DNA from: Rhexocercosporidium sp. MPI-PUGE-AT-0058
Taxonomy: Eukaryota > Ascomycota > Leotiomycetes > Helotiales
DNA length: 64,000 nt
Assembly: GCA_020746875.1 (NCBI GenBank)
Contig: JAGTJL010000005.1
Coordinates: forward strand, 2,790,001 to 2,854,000
Reading direction: 5' to 3'
The stretch's first letter is position 1. Each line of letters starts with the position of its first letter. Below the pieces are notes generated by a model. The model did not search any database, was not told the origin of the DNA, and was given only the letters and a program-made list of their open reading frames with translations. The position numbers and the translations under genes are program-made. Of the stretch, positions 34,924 to 46,491 are shown in pieces.

Positions 34924-35669
34924 ATGGAGTTTGAAAGTGCGAATAATGCAGTGACACGGCCCAATTATGCTGGCGTTACAAGGGTTTCTGGTATTTTAGG
35001 GAGTCTACGAGGTCGAGGCGTTGCAGCATCAGGGAATGGTTTTCTGACTTTCCTTTTAACGACATGGAGTTCAGGCCAGCAAGAAATTCTAGAGCAAGAC
35101 CATCTACTTGATTATTCTTTACGATACGAAAAGTCTGCAGAGATTCGCAAAATACAGCTATTAAAACACACAAAACCCAGCATCGCACTTCAAGCATGGC
35201 ATGCCAGCTCTCTAATTAGGAATCCGGCCCTCGAAGTGAAGAACCTCACCCGCGCATGTCTCTGCACGTCTGCTGATCGCCTCATATCCTCGCGAATGTC
35301 AATTATGTTTCAAGCTAACAATCGGTAACACATACTTTACTACGGCTCCGATAAGCTATCATACAGTAGGAGACCATCATCCGCTCGCTTGTTTGCTTAC
35401 AACAAAACACAATGCGCTGTTGGGTGTTGAGGCAGCGGAGCCTCCAGAATGCCAGCTCAAGATCTTCAAACTACTCCATCTCCGACTCCGACTCCGACTC
35501 CGACCGCCACTGAACCAAACAATATCAAACCAGACGAAAGAATATCAACACCATCTCCAGAATTTATCAGAAACATACCCCAATCCCTCTTCTCTAGCTA
35601 CCCAGCTAAAACAAGCAGTAATCTAAACATCCCACCCCACTCATATCAATTGCCTAAGGTCCACGACCA
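34924..35669. other. Convergent intergenic region
   Basis: Contains the 3' ends of the UCH and kinase genes. A short tandem repeat of ACTCCG lies at about 35481-35504. No gene supported. Confidence 0.55.
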
Positions 35670-38600
35670 TCAGACAGACCCCTCATCAGTAGGTAGACCA
35701 GGTTCGATACCTGTAATCCAATCATGCTGAGTCAACCTGAACTGCTCAAGATCATCACTGAAAGATGTATGCACACTCCCAATTTGGCTGGGCGAACGAA
35801 CCACCCATTCCGGGCTCCTTGAGACAAAAGCGTCATCCGCTTGACCATGCGGTGTCCGCAAACCACGGAGGTCCAACATCTGCGCCTTCTCCAGATCTCC
35901 CGTGATCCAAGGATGCTGGAGGACTTCATCCGCTGTTGGTCGATTATGAGGATCGTGGTCCATCATTCTCGCTACAAGGTGGACTGCCATATCGCTGATA
36001 CTTCCCCATAGATCCCAGTCGTCGAAGTGTAGGTCTCCCACGATGATGTTTCGACGCAGTCCGTGGTAGTGGCTGTCTCCGTGAAGGGTGGGAAAGGGTT
36101 GTTTTGCTACGAGTATTTGGTAGAGGCAGACTCCAGCCGAGTAGATATCACAGGGTTTGGCGAGAATGCACCTCTCATCTGTTTCGGATCCGTCCCGCAT
36201 GGCTTCTGGTGCGATGTCTACTGATATGTTAGCTAATGTTTCTGGTCTGACGGTGGCTTCAAGTGAGTGTTCGTTGGACAAACATACGAGTTAGTGTGCA
36301 GGGAATGAAATCCACATATCCGTTGTGGCACTCCGGAATTTTTATACTGTTCCCAAAGTCGGCTATCTTGATCGTATTGTTCTCAAAGACAAGAATGTTC
36401 TCTGGTTTCAGATCTCGGTGTACAACATTGTTGGCATGCTATAGAATTGTCAGAACTATAAAAGGCAGAGATCCAACAAACTCACCATGTAGCTCAGTCC
36501 CTTCATCAGCTGCCCAAACGCGAACTTGGCAGTACGCTCAGGCAAACAGTGCGGGCGGTGATCGACGGGGCAGCAATGTCTTAGATAGTGCTGTAAATCT
36601 CCCCACTGAGCAAACTCCGTGATCATGATTGGGCCGGCTTTGGTTTCCATCACATCCAAGCATTTCAGGACATTCTCATGATTCATCTTGCCCATCAAGC
36701 GGTACTCGTTCTTTGAATCTTCGCCCTGACAATGATTTGAAGTTTCCATCAAGAACTTAGCAACGACAAGTCGCCCGGTGACCAAGTCAATTGCCTTCCA
36801 CGCACTTGAGAATGCTCCTTTACCAAGGAAGCCATCAAGCATATATCGCTGGCGAAACTCATTGCTGAGGGCTCGAATCATGCCAAGACGTTTCCGAGTT
36901 TCCTTCGCCTTTGCAGGTATATCAACTACGGGATCGCGACAGATACCGGGAACGAGTGTTGACAGAAGACTTTCATTCCAGTCCTTCCGGAGCGCAATAG
37001 AAGTTCCGCTGGCCATCAAATAATCATGCGTCTTGATGCAATCGAGTACTTGTTGTCGGAAATAGTAGTCCTGAATTCCGCTGTAAGCCTCCCACAGCGT
37101 GACGTCCGATTCTTTGCTCAGGTGCAAGTTAACTGGACCAAGTGAATTCTTGAACATGGTGATGGCGAATTCGGAGAATCCAGGCTTCATGATGGCGTAG
37201 GACAGAGGAGTATGACCGTCGGAGGCTACAGAAGTGCACTTGCCCCCATGCTGGAACAAGACTTTGGCGATTTCGAGATGTCCATTGCAGATAGCCGCCA
37301 TCAAAGGCGACATGTGATCCTTGGTTCGACAATTCACGCCTGCTTGATAGTTCAGAAGAGTTTGAACGATTTCAATGTGGCCTCCGACCGCTGCAACGTA
37401 GAGTGCTGTTCGGCCAGCAAAATCCTGTACATGAACGTCTGCACCATAGTGCAGAAGAAGACTCACAACATGTGAATGTCCATTCACTGCGGCAGAAACA
37501 AGTGGTGGTTGATATCCCGAATTGGATTGCGGATGTTGACCCTTTCCTAGAAATGCCTCCACAAGCGGATAACAGCCAATTGATGCCGCATATGATAACC
37601 TTGTAATGTTTTTGTAGTACCACTGGCTCGGGTCAGGTTTGATTTCGCGGTCTGACGATCGGAGCAGCTTCAATCTGCCCATGATTTGCATCATGCTCTG
37701 GATAATGCGATCATCGTGCAAGTACAGAGCATGACATTCCATGTTGTAAGATGGCGGGGGACATGTGATGCCCAATGTTCAACGGCATACGGCAAAAAGG
37801 GATACTCCTCTAGGCGTCGATCCAGAGAATCGTTTTCAGGGCAAGGTTCTTGTAACCCAATTGTAGCGTTTATATAGGACAGACAGACCAGTCCCATGTA
37901 TGGTTGATATTGGTCACGCCCAGTCGCTCGGTAGTACAATGTGAGAGAGCGTCTCAAGCTCTCTGGGACAATGATTTCTTCATCGTTGTTTTCAAATCGA
38001 ATGAACCCATCCGCCGCCCTGTTTAATTGGTCGAGTGTCTGAACGCCCCTCTCTTCTGGTGGATTGACGTCTAGAGAGAATTTCAATGCATGCCGAAGTT
38101 CGTTGACCTTGAGCTTCGTCCTGGGAAGGTGGATCCAAGCCAGTAAGTCGGGGAGAATGCCCAAATCACCTAGAGAAGGCTTTCGGAACTCATCATACAG
38201 TTCTTCACATATCTGTACCATTGCTGGATGGGTACCACGATGGCGATTGTATGGGAGTCTGAAAGCACGCGCTACGAGAGGATGTGTTGCAGTTGTCGCC
38301 TTGATGTCATTGAACAAGCGTTCGGCATAGTGGGTCCTAAACAAGTAAGCGAATTCCACTTGGTATTTTTGGTACGCTTACAAGCCTCGCTGGGAATGTA
38401 CATGCGCTTCTGCAGACGTCTGCCTGTCGATTGTCATCGTAATCTTCCGGGCAAGATACGGGAATTTCTCAATGACTCTCGACAAAACGGGATCGCTCTT
38501 CAGGCGTTCTTCCACAATTCCAATAACATCATTCGTGTGTGTGTGAGGGACCTGCCAAGCAGCATCGTTCTCTTGATATTCAGGACGGTATATTTGTGTG

Positions 38601-38746
38601 TTCTTGTGATGAGTCGAAACTAAACAGCTGCTGAGGGTTGAGCCTCCATCGAAAGAGGATTGAGAAGAGTTGGATGAACTGCTAAACGAGAGAGGACCGG
38701 AAAGGGACGCGCCATAGGAGCCTCTGCCCGTGTATAGACTGGCCAT
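35670..38746 (-). CDS. NLR-remnant / ankyrin-repeat / Ser-Thr protein kinase fusion
   Basis: Best model has five exons: 38746-38382, 38336-37763, 37697-36486, 36438-36288, 36217-35670; 949 aa. Residues about 70-310 match the part of fungal STAND/NLR proteins that follows the NACHT nucleotide-binding core: [20 protein letters not shown], then the winged-helix signature ([20 protein letters not shown]) and [12 protein letters not shown]. No P-loop is present. Ankyrin repeats fill about 345-500 ([40 protein letters not shown]). A complete kinase follows from about 610: [11 protein letters not shown], the VVAK lysine, [15 protein letters not shown], then a C-lobe ending HPWITGDL. All catalytic residues are there. 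The junction at 37763/37697 is the weakest splice (GTCCCC donor); a frameshift is the alternative. Role unknown; signalling or heterokaryon/defence function is inferred. Confidence 0.8.
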
Positions 38747-41028
38747 GAGGAGGTCAAAGGAATGCTTCTCGTGTGGGTGGTCGGGTGCTGAATGAGAAAG
38801 AATTGGCTGAAGTATTTTGATTTCGCATGTATAGGGTCTTTGAAAATGCTGCTAACGATTGACTTTCGAGCACAGTCGGAATGAATGTCGGTCTCCAGGT
38901 TTGCCTCGCAAAGACTCTCCAGAACTCCTCGAGGAAACTCGAAGGACTCTCCTGGCGCAGGTTGGATGAATGAAGATGAAAGATGACGAAGATACCAGAA
39001 TGTACGAAGGAAAGATATAAGAGAGAGAGGTGGACGCTGCGGCCAAGACCTTGCCCTCGGTGGGATTGGTTAGAGCACAGAAAAATGACGATATTGGCGA
39101 GGATAAGGTAGTCGGAGGCCATTGATGAGATTGGATTCCAGTCAAGATTGGGTGGGGAAGTCGATAAATCTGCTGCTGTGGGCAAATGGTAGGAGCGAAC
39201 CAGGTTTTGAATGGCACCAGTGGGCACGCTACTTTAAACACATATTCACCACACAACCGGTTGAATCATTGAAGCAATTTTCTTTCCGACAAAAACATTA
39301 GGTATTGTGGCATGGTTTAGGGTTGTGTGTCTTCAATCGGATAATGATATCGCTGGCTTGTCTGGTGACTTATCGGTACTGGGCCTCTCATCAGACTCTT
39401 CAGACGAGAGTTCTGCTAGGCTACTAGAATGTCCTATGCTACCGACCCTTCGGAACTTTGAAAAGGGCTGGCAGACCGCTCGAAAGTATTCAGCCCACAT
39501 GCTTGACAAAATGGCTATCTGCTCCTCCGGATGAAGATCTAAGTCGCATATCAGTCGCCGAACTAGAATAAATCATCATCGTGAAACATACCCGGCTCTC
39601 CCCCAACTAAATCAGGGAGAGTCAAGGACGATTAGATGGCGTTGCATCCTAGAACGAAGGTAGATTTCCCAGTAGAGCTGATGGTCAGCAATCCAAATTC
39701 ACGCTACAGAAAAGGGTGGAAATACGTACCAGACTAAAAGACTGCGAGAAAAGTCATGTGAGTTTGGATATCCTGTATTTTTGGCCGAAAGGTGTATAAA
39801 GTCTGCCGCATGCAACTAGGCAGCGAGAGGGTTGCCTCTAGCTTTAGTTAAGGCTTACCGTCAGGTTTCGCAACACAAGCTACGCATCATACGAGCACAA
39901 CAAGCTCGAATCGCCTAGGTGACACGCAAAACAACTGCAATCCCGTACAGGAGGCGAATCGAAGAGACGAACAAATTAAAGAAAGGAATCCAAGAGAGCA
40001 CAATAAATACAGAGAAGGGCCAAAGGGAACGTGAATGCAAAATGACAGGCGACAGCACAACTAGTGCTGAACCAACAATGTAAACAAAACAGCCAAAAAT
40101 AAAAAGGAAAAAGAAAGAGAAAAGTGAGGGTCTAACACTCATTTCAATTCAACAGTGCGGGTCAAACACGAGCGTTGGCAGCGATGACGAATGGCTCTCT
40201 CCGAAAGAGCCAAAGCATGGTACGCTCGCTACCACATCTTTCCTTCTCCCTCCCTCTCCTCGCCAGCACCTCGAACCACTTCAAGACCAGTCTCTCCTCG
40301 TTGGAAAGTCAGTCAACCACCTTTTCCTCGGCTTCAAGCTAAATTCAGATCATTGAACAAGAAACCCTGCTTCCTGCTCTAAGTCCGAAATCTAGCCCTA
40401 GCTCTTGAGACTTCCTCTAGCCAGTTTCAGATACGTCTAGCTCCCTCAAACATCGAATTACGGTACTGGACCAACTTTACTAACTCATTACGACCACAAG
40501 ATGAGATACGACCATCTGAACCGGAAATTGAAACAAGTTCACTATTATCACCGATTCAACATAGGAGCGGCAAGAAAACGTTTGAAGAAAAATGGACTTA
40601 TGAATTGACGAACGAGAATAAAACTGGGATGGAGGGCTTGCAATATTGCCTACTTAGGGAACAAGCAGCCATTACCGGAAAAGGAGTTAGGGAAGGTAAT
40701 AACCAAGGAAGAAACAAGAAACGAAGGAGTTGTATCAATGTGAATGCAATACCTATCTAGTCATGTCTTTTCAACATGACTGTAAGAGAAAAGCTTCAAC
40801 GGCTTTTCCGTGTCCCCTATTTTCCCATTCCATTCCATTCCGTCTATCATCCTCCCCTTTTGCCGAACTTGAGATGCGGTTATGCATTACCGATGATTTT
40901 CTCCTTTCTTTCTAATGTTCTCCCACCCTCTATCATCTATGCCATATACCACTCATCTAAGACCACGAAATACTGCATAACATGTTAGCCCACCACTCTC
41001 TCATCACATCCCTTCCCAGAAGAACTTA
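38747..41028. other. Long intergenic region, no supported gene
   Basis: 2.3 kb between the kinase gene's start and the 3' end of the ZIP gene. Frames of up to about 150 residues exist next to the kinase start but show no family resemblance and no useful splice connection. I see no RNA gene or repeat. Confidence 0.5.
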
Positions 41029-42453
41029 CTACAGCATAATCCCCGCCCCGGCAGCCATAGCCGCAAACTGTTGCGCCGTCTTCCTCAACTCAACACCTCT
41101 ATCCTTGCCCGTCTCCAGTAGCTCCGGAATAACAGCCACAGTGCCAACATACAAGAACGTCCCCGCCGTAAAGGGCAACAACATATCCCCCCAACTCAAA
41201 CTCGTGCCCATCAAGCCATCAAACCGTCCACCAGCGCCCTCACCTCCACTCCCACCGTATTCTTGCACCGCGATCCCGATGACAGTGCCGAGCAACGCAC
41301 CGAGCGCGGTGATAAACTGTGCACCCATTGCTTGGCGCTTGGAGAATCCGGATTGGATCAATAGTGCGAAATCGCCTACTTCATGGGGGATTTCGTGGAA
41401 GAAAACCGCGACAGTTGTGGTTGCGCCGATGGTAGGGGAGGCATAGAAAGAGGAGGACATAGCTAGGCCGTCTGTGATGTTGTGTGTGAAGTCGGCACTG
41501 TATACAATACATACATTAGCATGTTATCACCCCAGAGCAGGATATCGCAAGTCAAAGTCAGATGAAAGGAGGGGAGTACGCACATCAAGTTCAAATACCC
41601 AGCCAGCTTGACACTAGCATTAATCTCCTTCTGCTCTTTCACAACCTGCAATTCCGTCCCTGAATTCTTCCCCTCACCCTTTCCCTTCCTCGACCTTGTA
41701 CTCTTCGCCGGCGAATCCTCGAGCGCACTCCCCTTCCCAACCGGCTTCACAACCTCCACCTCCCCATGTCCATGTCCGCCATGATCATGACTATGTCCCT
41801 CCCCACCAGTCGCAATCCTCAACCCCTTATCCATAGCCACGAACGTCACAAACCCCACCATAATCGCCACGCCCAGCAGAAGATTCCTATTCGGCTCCAC
41901 CAGCACAAACCGTACATGTTCCGGTGCGTCCTCACCGAGGAATATCTCCGGCAGTAAGTGGAAGAGAGTATCGCCCAGCAATCCACCGACTGCGAACGCG
42001 ACCATGACGGAGAGGCTCGATGGGTCGATATTGGGTGGGCAGAGCGCCAGGAGAAAGTTTGGAGGCCCCGAGATATAGAGGGTTGCGAGGAGGGCGTTGA
42101 CTGCTGGTGTGGAGGGGAAGAGAACGGCGAAGACGCGGGATGTCAAGGTGGAGGTTTGGGGAGAGGTCGCGACTTTGTAGGTGTTGAGGTCTTGGACGAG
42201 AGGGCATTCCTGTACACATTACGCATTAATGCAAGTTCTTCTATCTGAGCTGGAGCTGGGATTCTGGGTGAGGCACGAATGGTTTGAGAGAGGGAGAAGG
42301 AAGAGGAAGCGCGGGAGGACAACACACCTGTAGCTTCTCCTCTATCTCAGGAATACTCATGGCTGCAATTGATGCAGCATGTTTCTCGGCATAGACGCAG
42401 ACAATCGCTACACACAGCAGGATTGCTATGCGGCGGGGGTGGAAAAGGGGCAT
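41029..42453 (-). CDS. ZIP family zinc transporter, KE4/SLC39A7-like
   Basis: Three exons: 42453-42328, 42209-41584, 41497-41029; 406 aa. Signal-like N-terminus (RIAILLCVAIVCVYAEKHA), then the family helices. The central loop is His-rich (GHSHDHGGHGHGE), typical of metal-sensing loops. The last intron restores the hallmark of helix IV, IADFTHNITDGLAM, followed by VAVFFHEIPHEVGDFALL in helix V. Together these supply the His/Asp/Glu metal-binding residues of the transport path. Yeast YKE4 and human ZIP7 are the closest family members by signature; they move zinc from the ER/Golgi lumen into the cytosol. Localisation here is inferred from that resemblance. Confidence 0.93.
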
Positions 42454-43107
42454 AGTTGCGGTGGTTGTGGCGGAGGAGGATAGAGAACAAACGTGAAGCT
42501 TGTGTGAGGTTGTTGATGCTGGGAGCTGACAGCGGCCTGTTGGTGCTGCCCGCCAAGAGAGTCTACCCCTTTTCCAAGGACTGCCCACTGCTCGGATCCG
42601 AGCTAGGTATGTAAACAATCAAGGAACCTTTCATGGGTATTAGATTTTTCAATCGATGCCTTCATCTTCTTTGCTTTTAGCTATTCAAGCTTTCTCCTTC
42701 TGCTCGATAAGTATCATTTGTTTGCGCCCTTCTACAAGTCCTCTCCTGGAGCTCCCCTCCACTTTATTCATTCCCTTCAAACATTCCGGCTCACATCCTT
42801 GTTTGCCTTCTTTGAACCAGTTAAGTGATATGTTATCATTTCAAATGCATAGCCAGTAAGATGCATGCATGTATTCATCGATATCTCTAACCTTTTATGC
42901 CCTCTGCAAAAACCATGAACAGACTCCATGAGCTCCAAAGCAATTCATATCCCAGCACACCATTCGATCATCCAGTCATTAAAGCCATTACCATCCATCA
43001 GATCATCCATCCATCCAGCCAGCCAGCAAGCCTCTATTCCCAAAACCCAGACCCCACCAATACTTACCAAGAACCAACCGCCAATCGCATCTCCAAGCCA
43101 AGCCCTC
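42454..43107. other. Intergenic gap
   Basis: 650 bp between the start of the ZIP gene and the 3' end of the large gene to its right. CCAT/CCAG tandem words occur at about 43005-43030. Nothing else seen. Confidence 0.55.
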
Positions 43108-46100
43108 TCAACCAATACACTCAAAATCATCCTCTGTCTCCGTCTCATCCCCATCATCATCATCATCATCACTCTCAAACTCAAACTCCGTGTTATCATC
43201 CGCCGTGTTGAAGAAATTCTCATCATCGTTGTCCATACTGGCAGTCTTTCCAGCCCCTCTCTGCGCATCACTCAAAGCCAGCACATCAACCATTTCCTCA
43301 TCAACTTCTCTCTCTTTCTCTTTCCCCTTCCCAACATACGAAGCAAGTAACACAGCTTGCTCCTTCTCATCCATAACATAGCTCGGCATCTCATCCACAC
43401 CCTCATCCTCAAAACCAACATCCTTCCCCTTCCCTTTCTCCCTAATCGGCAAATCCACCACCATGTCATCACCCTTGCCCACAAAAACCACACTCCCCTC
43501 AAACTCCGAAGATCCAGGCGTCATGAACTCACTCTCGGAGAAGACCCTCCTCCGATCAACATGATCCACACTCCACCCATCCTCAACCCCCACACTAGTA
43601 TTCACACCCTCCATCTCACTCCCCACCATACTCCCAAACACAGAACTACGTCCATCAAAATCGATCTCCGTCGACGCCCTTGAATTGGCTGTCGAGCCCG
43701 TATGATAAGCCGGGCCAGGTCCCATAGCACCTCCACGCTCTGCTGGCGGGATGGCCTCTTCGAATACCCCTCCCGTACCGTCATTAAGCCCATTGGCCCA
43801 TAATGGGAGGTACTTGTACTCTTCATCTCCAAGACACAGTAACGTGTCGCAAATATCGCACGAAAAGGGTCGTAAGTTCTCGATCTCCCCACGCGACAGC
43901 ATGCGGTTGCATGCTCTCTGAACAGTCAGGTCGATCTGTGCAAAGAGCATGGAGAGGCTGAAGAAGGGGGATGATGGCGTGATATCTGTTTCGACTGGGA
44001 CGTGTGGTGTTGACGATGCGTCGAAGTCGTAGGTGCTTGTCAAAACGGGGAAAGTGGCTCTTTGATCAAGAGACCAGGAGAAATTGTGGTGAGGCTTCGT
44101 GTCTGGTACCGGCCTGATCGGTATTTCCCTTGATGTCTTGCTCGACTGCTCTTTTTTGAATATGCTCTCTACCTTTTGCCAGCTCGACAATGATCCCCTC
44201 TGTCCTTGTGGAGGCGATGTCTTGCTTGAGCTGCCTTTCTGAAAATACTCACCCCAAGTCTCCGGAACCTCCTTCTTGATATCTGGCGACGAGGGGGAAG
44301 ACGCATCAGGTGAACTTCCTCCGCTCTTGATCGTTCTATCTCGAGCTTCCAGCGCCTCCTTCCAGAAACCTGGCTTCTCGGACTTGGTTTCCAAGGGTTC
44401 TTTGAAATACGACTGCGAAGAATCAAACAAGACGGGGTCCGGTCTCGGTTTCCAATAATCCGTTTTCTGCGCACGCTGATACTCGTAATCGAGACATCTG
44501 TCCGCCATATGAGTATCAACCTCCCTCACCTCCGCGGGCCGCTCAATAACTCGCTCCACCATGAGCGCCTCTCTTGGGAACTGTCCGTCATTGAACCCGA
44601 CGTCCCGTATCGCCTCCAGGATGATCTTGTTCAATCTCTCAGTAGTGCGTTCCAGACCATGCATGGAGATCTTCGGGATCGAGTTCGCATCCGCAGCTCT
44701 GTTTGCTTTTGCCTCAAGCGCTAGATCGACAGCTGATCTGGGCCAGATTTGATCTCGGATCAGGTTTGTCGAGCAGCGGCTATCACTGGGCTTCCATTTC
44801 AGGAGTCTGACTGTACTCCAGAAGAACCGAGTCATCAGCTTCTCTTCTTCGGCAAGCTCATTGAAGGTGGTGTCTGGAGTTGAGGCAGCCGGGGCATCAC
44901 GCTCATGGCGCTCCTGGCCGCGATGTTCTTGCCAGCTTTTTTGCTCAGCATGGTCGAGGGGTTGGTAGAAACACCATAACAGTCTACCACGAGTGTAGTA
45001 GATGAGCTCCTCGATAGCAGCATTGACAAGCATCTGCTCTTCAGGATCAAACAATCGAGTATTGGCCTCGACAAACTCTCTAATTTTCAAAATCTTGCCG
45101 AATTCTGGAAGAGCATGAAGCCAGTTCATATTCAGACTGAAGAGATATTGAACCTCCTGCTCAATTCTAGCATGGAAATTACGTCCCGCATGTTGAATCA
45201 GGTTGAGGGTATCTTCATCAAGAGATTCGCGTGCTCTTCCAAACTTGGTAACTTGCTTACCCGCGGAGTAGTTGGTATTTGGTTGATTTTCTGGCTCAGA
45301 TCTGGCCGTACCAACTCGAAAAGCCTCCTCAGAAACCAGAATAGTGAAGGCATAGCGAGTAATGACCTCGTTCTGCAGAAGAAGACCGATACGAAGGCAG
45401 TCCTCGGGAAGAATCTCAAAGATCTTGCAGTTGGGCTCTGCGATCATCCAAGTAACAACGTAATCAACCACTGAATTTGCACACTCGAAATGCTTAGCCA
45501 GCACCGCAAGAGTCCAAACCTTCGGAGCCGAATCAAGTCTCGGATCTTTGCCTTCGATAATCTGCAGGAGGCGTTCAATGCCTGTGCGGTGGCGAATGGG
45601 GCAGTAATCAAGAGTCTCAATCTCGGTCTTCTTCGCCTTCACCTTGTCATTATAGTTCCGCGTGTAATCGTTCTGCTGCGTTGAGTTCTGCTGAAACAAC
45701 CTCTTACTCTGGGCCAATGTTCTCTGTAGGGCAACATCTTCGTCGACTGCGATGACAGGCCGTGGAGGAGTTTCATTACTCGATGATGCACCGGTGTCGA
45801 TGATTTCCTGCACGTCTCCTGGAGAAGAAGTACCAAATCTCAAGTCTGGATGGACTGTTGTCTCATCCTCTCCACCAACTAATCCATGCGCAGCAGAAAC
45901 GCCACTGAACTCCGACTTATACCATCTACGAATACCAAGGGAGCAGGAGAGTTCAGCTGTGAGTTCCAGGGCGTCGTCACCTTCTTCTGGTGGGGTCAAA
46001 TCGAGAACATATTGGATCCCATCTGGCATAGAACCAAGGAGTCTGTTTCGGCGTTTGAAGCGGTGTTGTTGCCAATCATCCTCAAGAGCCTTCTTGAATA

Positions 46101-46491
46101 AAGGCGACGCAGACTTGAGTCTGTCACTGTGAACTCGATGGGTATCGCTCAGCCTGAAACCGGTCGCGTCATAAACCGGTTGGTTATTGGGAAATCGGAC
46201 AATGACCAAGGTATCTCCTTCATTGAGTTGGGACTTGGTGTATTCAATGGCATTGGCATCTCTATTGGTCAACGCTTTGGTCTTGCCGGTAGGTGTAGGA
46301 GTATAGCCTTGATCGATGGGTTCTGGGAACGTCAGTGGGTCTCCTGGCGAGTATATCAAGTACCTACCTGCTTCAGGAGTAGCAAAAGTTTCTAGCTCTG
46401 GCGGGGGAATTAGTGGGGGTGGTTGTGGACCGTTTGCAACCCGAGCAATGTCCGAGAGATCTCGAAGAACCTGAACACGTTCCTGTGCCAT
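43108..46491 (-). CDS. Large conserved-looking protein of unknown function with BTB-like N-terminus
   Basis: A single uninterrupted frame of 1127 codons from ATG at 46491. I recognise no named family. Residues about 95-185 have a weak BTB-like pattern (GFRLSDTHRVHSDRLKSASP, FKKALEDDW). The middle (about 290-620) is helical and Leu/Trp-containing, with CPIRHRTGIERLLQIIEG and KVWTLAVLAKHFECANSVVD. After 690 it becomes low complexity: Ser/Pro/Lys-rich, with a possible metal-binding motif FSCDICDTLLCLGD near residue 880, then a very acidic tail with a run of Asp. The Asp run is encoded by a CAT/ATC repeat at about 43151-43172. Its length and absence of introns are notable among intron-rich neighbours. 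A nuclear or scaffolding protein is a guess only. Confidence 0.8.
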   Translation of the reverse strand: MAQERVQVLRDLSDIARVANGPQPPPLIPPPELETFATPEAGRYLIYSPGDPLTFPEPIDQGYTPTPTGKTKALTNRDANAIEYTKSQLNEGDTLVIVRFPNNQPVYDATGFRLSDTHRVHSDRLKSASPLFKKALEDDWQQHRFKRRNRLLGSMPDGIQYVLDLTPPEEGDDALELTAELSCSLGIRRWYKSEFSGVSAAHGLVGGEDETTVHPDLRFGTSSPGDVQEIIDTGASSSNETPPRPVIAVDEDVALQRTLAQSKRLFQQNSTQQNDYTRNYNDKVKAKKTEIETLDYCPIRHRTGIERLLQIIEGKDPRLDSAPKVWTLAVLAKHFECANSVVDYVVTWMIAEPNCKIFEILPEDCLRIGLLLQNEVITRYAFTILVSEEAFRVGTARSEPENQPNTNYSAGKQVTKFGRARESLDEDTLNLIQHAGRNFHARIEQEVQYLFSLNMNWLHALPEFGKILKIREFVEANTRLFDPEEQMLVNAAIEELIYYTRGRLLWCFYQPLDHAEQKSWQEHRGQERHERDAPAASTPDTTFNELAEEEKLMTRFFWSTVRLLKWKPSDSRCSTNLIRDQIWPRSAVDLALEAKANRAADANSIPKISMHGLERTTERLNKIILEAIRDVGFNDGQFPREALMVERVIERPAEVREVDTHMADRCLDYEYQRAQKTDYWKPRPDPVLFDSSQSYFKEPLETKSEKPGFWKEALEARDRTIKSGGSSPDASSPSSPDIKKEVPETWGEYFQKGSSSKTSPPQGQRGSLSSWQKVESIFKKEQSSKTSREIPIRPVPDTKPHHNFSWSLDQRATFPVLTSTYDFDASSTPHVPVETDITPSSPFFSLSMLFAQIDLTVQRACNRMLSRGEIENLRPFSCDICDTLLCLGDEEYKYLPLWANGLNDGTGGVFEEAIPPAERGGAMGPGPAYHTGSTANSRASTEIDFDGRSSVFGSMVGSEMEGVNTSVGVEDGWSVDHVDRRRVFSESEFMTPGSSEFEGSVVFVGKGDDMVVDLPIREKGKGKDVGFEDEGVDEMPSYVMDEKEQAVLLASYVGKGKEKEREVDEEMVDVLALSDAQRGAGKTASMDNDDENFFNTADDNTEFEFESDDDDDDGDETETEDDFECIG

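Noticed and set aside
38754..39227. Minus-strand frame of 157 codons just upstream of the kinase fusion
   Set aside because: Considered as a missing NACHT exon, but it has no P-loop or other NACHT motif and no good splice link to 38746.
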